From the NCBI GenBank assembly GCA_004794785.1, contig SJOL01007024.1:118317-182316 (forward strand): a stretch of DNA of 64,000 nt. Reading direction: 5' to 3'. The translations under genes and the position numbers were made by a program. The DNA comes from Opisthorchis felineus (Eukaryota > Platyhelminthes > Trematoda > Opisthorchiida > Opisthorchiidae). A model generated the notes under the pieces. That model was not told the origin of the DNA. It was given only the letters and a program-made list of their open reading frames with translations, and searched no databases. Of this stretch, positions 58,510-64,000 are shown in pieces. Within the stretch, counting starts at the first letter, position 1. Every line of letters starts with the position of its first letter.

Positions 58510-60980
58510 GAGCCACAGACTGTCCGCAGATGTGTGGTATGTAGACCGATTATTGCGTGTGCATATTCTGCACTGTTCCCACTTCTTGTCCTAATCGTCG
58601 ACAGTCCCCATCGCGACAATTGGAAATGCAAACTCAATAGACACGGCTGTCTAAGTTTATTCACCTGCGGCTCATTTGCGCACCCAACAATTCTTTCTAA
58701 CACGTGCATGCATTCAAGGTTGCTACATTACGCAACAGTTCCCGAACTGGCGTCGTCTATCCGCTGAATAAAACACCGTGAAGTATGTTGGTGGCATACA
58801 CTAATTTCCAAACTAATTTAGTGTTAACGGGTGTGTTAACTGAATCTTTCGCTGATGATATTCTTGTTCGACTGAATGCACTGCACAAAGGTCGTTTCAG
58901 TTGGCACCATATCCGAGATGTCGCAGTGCAGTACATAAGGTTGGTAAAAACTCGGGACTGTGTCTGCCTGATGGAGAGTGAAACCGGTAGTGGGCTGTCG
59001 AATAGCTTTCAACAGCCTTAGTATTCTGTATTCAGCAACAATGTGGACGTTGCTGTAAAGTGTATCAACCCAGGCTTTTCTAAACTGATGGAGCGTTTCC
59101 TTCTGTTCCTTCACTCTGGTTCAAAATTGCTAAAAAAAAGTAACTGTCTTCTTTCTTTTTAATCGGCAACGCTCAACCAGTTGTTCTGCAGTTAAATTTC
59201 GGTAAGGAATAATGCCGTGTAGTTTTCAAGCTACTTATCTACTGTTGAGCCTCTGTAGCACCCTTGCACGCATCGATCGGCTCATTTTTCAACATTTAAA
59301 CAACAATAATGTTTGATTTGATGAAATGAAACTTCGCATCCTTCTCTCTTTGAAACTCATGACTCTAAATGTTCACTTCATGGGGTTCCACAAGTGATCA
59401 CATTCGGGACTCGATATTCAAGCTCTAATATATGAGTAGTAAATTTATAGTCGTTCGGACTTTATTAGATCCTACAAAATGCCCGAAACCATCATTTTTG
59501 GGACTAGATTCACGTACTTCTTCCTCAGCGACCAAGACATGTTCAAAGCCTTAATTCCTCCGACTAATAGAAAATCTTAAACACAAAGTTGTTCAGTTCA
59601 ACAATTGAAAAACGATCGAAACGTCTTCGGCTATTTTGGTATTTACGATTGTTTATTTTGGTGGCCCACCAGAAAAAGTGAATAGGATGGAATTTGTTCT
59701 GTCCGGATTCACACGTACATTTGTAATCACGGGCTTTTGTGCTTTCGGCTGTCGGAAAATCGATGGCCTCGGTACCTGCTCTCTGTGGCCTGATAACTGA
59801 TGTCATCGGTGGGAGCAGCGAAAAATTGGCCCGCACAGTGATTTGAACGGGGTGAATTCATGTCCACATATTGAGTCTGTGTTCGTTCCTTTAACCAGTC
59901 ACCACCGCGAAGTATTTTGTCAGATTAGAGGAAGTTCATTTTGATAGTTTACTGAGATGTGGAGAGCCGGAAAATTGAAAGGCTTTGACACCTCAGGTGG
60001 ATTTGTTCTCTACTGATTTTCCTGCCGATCTGTCTGTCCAATATTATCTCACAGCCCACCAATGCAGCTACGAGTACTTCCTGTTCCCTTCTACTTAGTT
60101 AAGATGTCATGACCAGTTCCGACCTATTCATCCTAATTTATCCTATACCTGTTTTCCGTTCGCTAACAAGCAAAAAGACGAATAAATTATCCTCATAGCT
60201 GATGCTTTCGGCATCCTCAGACATGCGGTGTTTTCTTCAGGGCATAATTGCATTCGTCAGTCCTCTCGTCTGTGAAAACGTGTCATGAATATGTAGTTTC
60301 GGCATTTGTCTACCAGTTGCCGGCTGATATGTTAGTTATATGACTTGCTGTGCGTTTAGTGCCATGATGACCCCCACATGCTGTGGTTTCTGCTGGATGA
60401 ATCACCGGCCGCCCGTGTCCCCCCACATAAAGATGGTTCGTCTGTCTCACTATACCATCCAGGTCGGTTTGGTTTCTTCCACATGTCGGGTCACAAGTCT
60501 GGTGCATTCGGATCGCCAACACGCTCGTCTGTTTCATTTTCGCACCGCGTGAGGCAACAACTAAAACTGTGCTGCTGTCTGACGTCCGTGGGCTTTTTGC
60601 TCCGAAAAAATTACCTACCACACGTGTCTGAAAAAAAAAACCGCGCAGGACACTCTCTTGGTTATATTCACAGTATCGCATTTCATTTTGAGCTCACACC
60701 CATTGCAGCTAAGCATTAGTTGTGAATTGTATCTTGTCGCTTTTGATCACGAGGTTGAGGACCAGTGGATTCACTTTCAAAAGCTTTCGAATAGCTGGTC
60801 ATTTTAGCTTGTTGAACTGATTCGTTGGCATACCAACTTGAATGACAAAGGCATGCCAATTGGCTAACCACAATCCCTTAGATTTTCAACAAGGTTGCAC
60901 TTCCAACGACCGATCCGTTTCTTCCCTGTGGGTAGATGAGTGTAAAGTCTATTTTTTTCGTTTAGAATGGTAATCCTTCA
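58510..60980. other. No gene recognised; one possible tRNA-like element
   Basis: About 2.5 kb. On the minus strand near 59905-59640 a tRNA-like head is possible (gactggttaaagg, then ccgttcaaatca about 50 bp later) followed by a non-tRNA body, which would be a third SINE type. Only one copy is visible, so this is weak. The remaining open frames have no motif. Confidence 0.35.
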
Positions 60981-60984
60981 CTGA

Positions 60985-61250
60985 TGTATTCAGACCACGT
61001 CGTGTGGATTCCGTAGCTGAAGCATGAGTGACGCTCAGTGCGAGTTAATCAAACTGTTGATCAGCCGCGTGTGGCTGAACGGCCTAGTCTTCCACTAATG
61101 ACCGGGAGCATGTGGGTTTGAGTTTTCCTGGAGGTTCGTGGGAACCATACTACCGACGATTCCCTGTAAGGATGGAACAACTGTACAGTGCTTCTCGGTT
61201 TTTCAGTTGAGATTGGCATCACGTACAAGACCGTATCTCTACTAGAAAAC
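60985..61250 (+). mobile_element. SINE family 2, third copy
   Basis: Shares gtgcgagttaatc, tgttgatcagccgc, a ggctgaacggcctag head, a box B-like gggtttgag and the body gatggaacaactgtacagtgcttctcggtttttcag with the inverted pair at 20.5-21.2 kb. Several blocks are substituted, so it is a separate, older insertion. Confidence 0.7.
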
Positions 61251-61254
61251 ATTC

Positions 61255-62050
61255 TTCTAACTTTTTGACAGTTATAACCAAATGTGGAATGATGCTCCGT
61301 TTCAAAACCATGCAGAGTCTCTCTCTTGATGGATCATTAAAACCGTTTTTCCGAGCCAATCTGATGGAAGCCGCCCAAGACTATCCCATCAGCATTGTGT
61401 GATAGTATTTCATAATCCCTTGTTTTGTTATGCCCCAAGTTGAAGTTGATAGTGACGAACCGAGCTGAAAAATTCGTTAGGTAACGTCTGTGCTGGCATT
61501 CACCGTCATCTGTCATGTATAAAACTAGTTTAGGCGATAAACGGCTAAGTGTACCAAACCTAACTTACCGGATGGCTCGGAACAAGATGGTTAGTCGGTC
61601 AAGTTCAACAACTTCCTGTAATGGTTTTGTCAAGGGAACGATTATTGACTTTTCAGATTAGGACTCTTCTGTTCATCTGGTTTCCTTGTTTTTCTGTCGT
61701 ACGCCTACCTTAGGCATTTGTCATGGCATTTCAGACGCGCGGCCGGATTCCTAGTAGTTTGTCTAACCGGTACAAATTCCCGAACAAGTCCAGTCAACTC
61801 GTTCGTTTCGATCTAACCAGGTATCCCTCAGTTTCTTAGCAGCGGTCTATCAAGATGTCCCTATCTTTGGACGGAAATACAAGTAGGCGGCATTAAGGCT
61901 GCCAGGAATATCACCTCAGTGCGTTGTTCCCGTGATTTCGGTTGCTAATTTCTGGGTAACCATCATGCTTCGAGTCGGTTTCATGCTTGCTTGTTGTAAC
62001 GAACGTCTCAATTTATCATCTGTTACGTTTCTTTGATTCTTTTACACCTT
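61255..62050. other. No gene recognised; possible intron
   Basis: No motif or repeat visible. If the exon at 62055-62401 is real, this would be its upstream intron. The pyrimidine-rich stretch just before 62054 (tttctttgattcttttacaccttacag) supports that. Confidence 0.35.
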
Positions 62051-62054
62051 ACAG

Positions 62055-62401
62055 CAGTGAGGAGGTTCGTTGTTCTTTGGATGAACTGGATGCAGTCATT
62101 GCCACTTACGACGACGGCTCAGGAAGACAGAATGCGCAAGAAAACACGGGCAAAGCTGCCGTCTGCTGCCCCCTCAATCATGTTTCGTCTTCCTTTGGTA
62201 AACGAATCCCAGATTCCCTTCATAACGAGGCAAGAAGAGGCTCTTGCACGTTCCTAGACAACGAACGGTTGTCTGGTGCGGCGGATAGCACGGATTATTC
62301 CACTGCCACATTGCGTAATCCAAGACGTCAATCAGACAGGGAACCATCCATTGAGCTGCATTCTTCCAGAACCACCGGCTCGTTCCACACCGTTGAACCT
62401 G
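62055..62401 (+). CDS. Candidate internal exon of an unidentified host gene
   Basis: A strong acceptor (polypyrimidine tract, then cttacag at 62048-62054) and a strong donor (cctg|gtaagt, intron from 62402) bound 347 bp with one frame open throughout. It encodes about 115 residues: an acidic start with SLDELDAVIATYDDGSG, a Cys pair in AAVCCPLNHVSSSFGKR, then a polar Ser/Thr/Arg-rich region ending in FHTVEP. The composition looks like a disordered scaffold or signalling protein. I do not recognise the family. A cag|cag repeat at the acceptor allows a 3-bp alternative start. The neighbouring exons were not found, so partners and function stay unknown. This is the best host coding candidate in the window. 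Confidence 0.5.
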
Positions 62402-62409
62402 GTAAGTGT

Positions 62410-63505
62410 TCTCGATTGTTGGAAAACTGGATCGAATAAAACTGAAATATCTGACAAGGTTGAAATGATTGGAATCCAATAGGGCATTACGGTTTTAGGA
62501 TGTTTCTAACCAATGAGTCAATTCGTCCAGTTCTCCCTGGTCAACCCCACATCCTTAAGCAAAATAATTGATCTGGTCTAGTTAACGAAGTCATCACTGC
62601 AGCTTTTGACCAGGACTCCAGCTTCTATTCAAGACAGGACCTTAGGCCCTTCCATGGCTGTGACGAGGATTTCGTTAGCCTACTCATCAGCTGACCGCCA
62701 TAGCTGAAATGCGTTGTTGGTGGCGCATTGCTGCATATCCCAGTAGGCAATCTGGTGCTTGAGAGAGCCCGGAGGTTGGGGAATGAGCCACTAACCACGA
62801 AGTCTTTGATTCACATTCTTCCTTAACTTTTCGGTCGCTTTTTGTTTAAGTCTGAACAGCTTGCGGCTATGTTGGCCGTATGTTCCCTCATGGTGCCACG
62901 ATTTAACAGTCAGATGCATCTCGCCTGACTTCTGTAAGTCTTCACCCTTCAGTCTGTCATCCAAACTGTCATTGGCTCTTAGCTCACCTAAGTCCAAGCA
63001 GTTCTCCCCAACTGTCTCACGTCTCCTTCTTTTTCATCTAATCGATTGTTTTCCACAGTTTGTGTTCTGAGTTCAGTGCACCGAACTTTTGGACACGCTG
63101 CTTTTGATTTCCTTGTTTGAGTAACCCATTCAGGTGAACGAGGGTATGTGAATGACAACAACGTATCTCGCTCGGTGCACAGGACATGCACACCTCTATG
63201 TTTTCGTTCCACATCGTTACCTGTGTTTCGCCTGTGTTTGTAAAGTACGCTTTTAGGATGCCTCGCTCTCTCTCCTTGTTTTGTGTCTTGAGCCCTTGTT
63301 TTTTTGTACAGGTAGTACGTGAGTATGTGAGTAGTATGTGAGTAAAATTATTCCAGTCAAGAGTGAATACAACAAACAAATCGATAGTCAACGAACATAC
63401 CGGTCATGCGCACCTAACTTTCGGCTTTCAAACGAAGGCTTGAGTGATGTCAATCACTACACTATGTTCCAATGAACGTACTTTTGGATAATTCACCAGC
63501 AAGTA
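62410..63505. other. No gene recognised
   Basis: Probably intron of the candidate gene at its left. A small tandem with gtgagtatgtgagtagtatgtgag lies near 63318-63342. Confidence 0.4.
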
Positions 63506-63508
63506 AAC

Positions 63509-63735
63509 AGAGATAGCTCAGTGGTTGAGGCGCAAACTTACTAATCGGAAAGTCCGTGGTTCGAATCCAGCCTCGGCACCTCGACTGTCCCTGTCTAGGC
63601 TTGGGTAGTCGGATAATCTCAATCCTCGTACTTCCTTCGGCTGGCATGGTAGCTAGGCATCGACAGGGTGTTACAGCTGGGGGTCGACACAGTAACCCCT
63701 CCGAAAAGGAGCAGAAGAAGGCATTTGGCATCTTG
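63509..63735 (+). mobile_element. SINE family 1
   Basis: Head agagatagctcagtggttgagg (box A), box B ggttcgaatcc, body ctgtctaggcttgggtag ... ggcatggtagctagg ... gttacagctgg. Well preserved; its head keeps a more tRNA-like box A than the other copies. Confidence 0.85.
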
Positions 63736-63739
63736 TAAA

Positions 63740-64000
63740 TTACTCTTGGGAGTGGCCTGTCCTCGCAGGGCTATTAGGAGATTAGGAGATTCCTGCATAT
63801 GCGTTGGCGGTCATCTAATGGTACCTGTTCGATAACAGCGCTGTCGGACGACATTGATCTGCTTAAAAAAACGGACACAACATCCGTTTTGTCTGTGTGG
63901 CCTGGGGAAACCCTTCACCTACAATGCCGGTTGAAATGGACTCTCACAACCCGCACCAGTTTCGGATCCTGACCTGTGCGTTCCCGCATTTTAAATATAC
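63740..64000. other. No gene recognised
   Basis: No motif or repeat visible except a short duplicated attaggaga near 63773-63791. Confidence 0.4.

Noticed and set aside
1..64000. A novel defence or gene-cluster type system
   Set aside because: No operons, CRISPR arrays, toxin-antitoxin pairs or enzyme clusters are visible; the content is eukaryotic repeats.

Overview
This is a eukaryotic, transposon-saturated window that most probably comes from a parasitic flatworm, and within that group a trematode. Three things point there. There is almost no uninterrupted host coding sequence. There are several copies of a tRNA-derived SINE whose translated shadow I associate with liver-fluke-type genomes. 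One gene can be rebuilt only by removing eight introns of 31-38 bp, a size class common in flatworms. The opisthorchiid-like placement is inference. I see no bacterial features such as operons, Shine-Dalgarno sites or CRISPR arrays.

Layout. 0-4 kb: a SINE, a 3' scrap of an RTE-type LINE and a plausible host terminal exon (3096-3291, minus). 4.1-8.07 kb: a nearly full-length but decayed RTE-type LINE (plus). 11.66-11.96 kb: three exact 100-bp tandem units. 12.4-14.87 kb (minus): a nine-exon Mutator-like (MULE) transposase gene, about 729 codons, with catalytic and zinc-binding residues intact but carrying an in-frame stop, a 1-bp frameshift and a damaged splice donor. 15-16.8 kb: a dead CR1/Jockey-like LINE. 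17-31 kb: copies of a roughly 2-kb repeat family, called R1 here, ending in an (ATT)n-type tail. One diverged copy is interrupted by an opposite-strand copy, and an inverted pair of a second SINE lies beside it. 31.2-37 kb (minus): the best-preserved element, a CR1-like LINE with an intact endonuclease/reverse-transcriptase ORF2 (31870-34914) and a damaged ORF1. 40.8-46.6 kb: duplicated Jockey-like 3' pieces around a third R1 copy. 48.6-57.1 kb: a pile-up of RTE fragments on both strands, a CR1-like fragment and two SINEs. 58-64 kb: two SINEs of the first family, one copy of the second SINE, and one convincing host exon with canonical splice signals (62055-62401, plus).

How the parts relate. 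ORF2 of the 31.9-34.9 kb LINE is the only intact enzyme in the window and could in principle mobilise itself, relatives, or non-autonomous partners such as R1 and the SINEs. Copies A and B of R1 share about 450 bp beyond the element's own tail, and copy C carries a 39-bp insert with a 13-bp target-site duplication. Both suggest recent retrotransposition or duplication. The most distinctive item is the MULE transposase gene. Long stretches between these features show nothing I can support and are listed as such.
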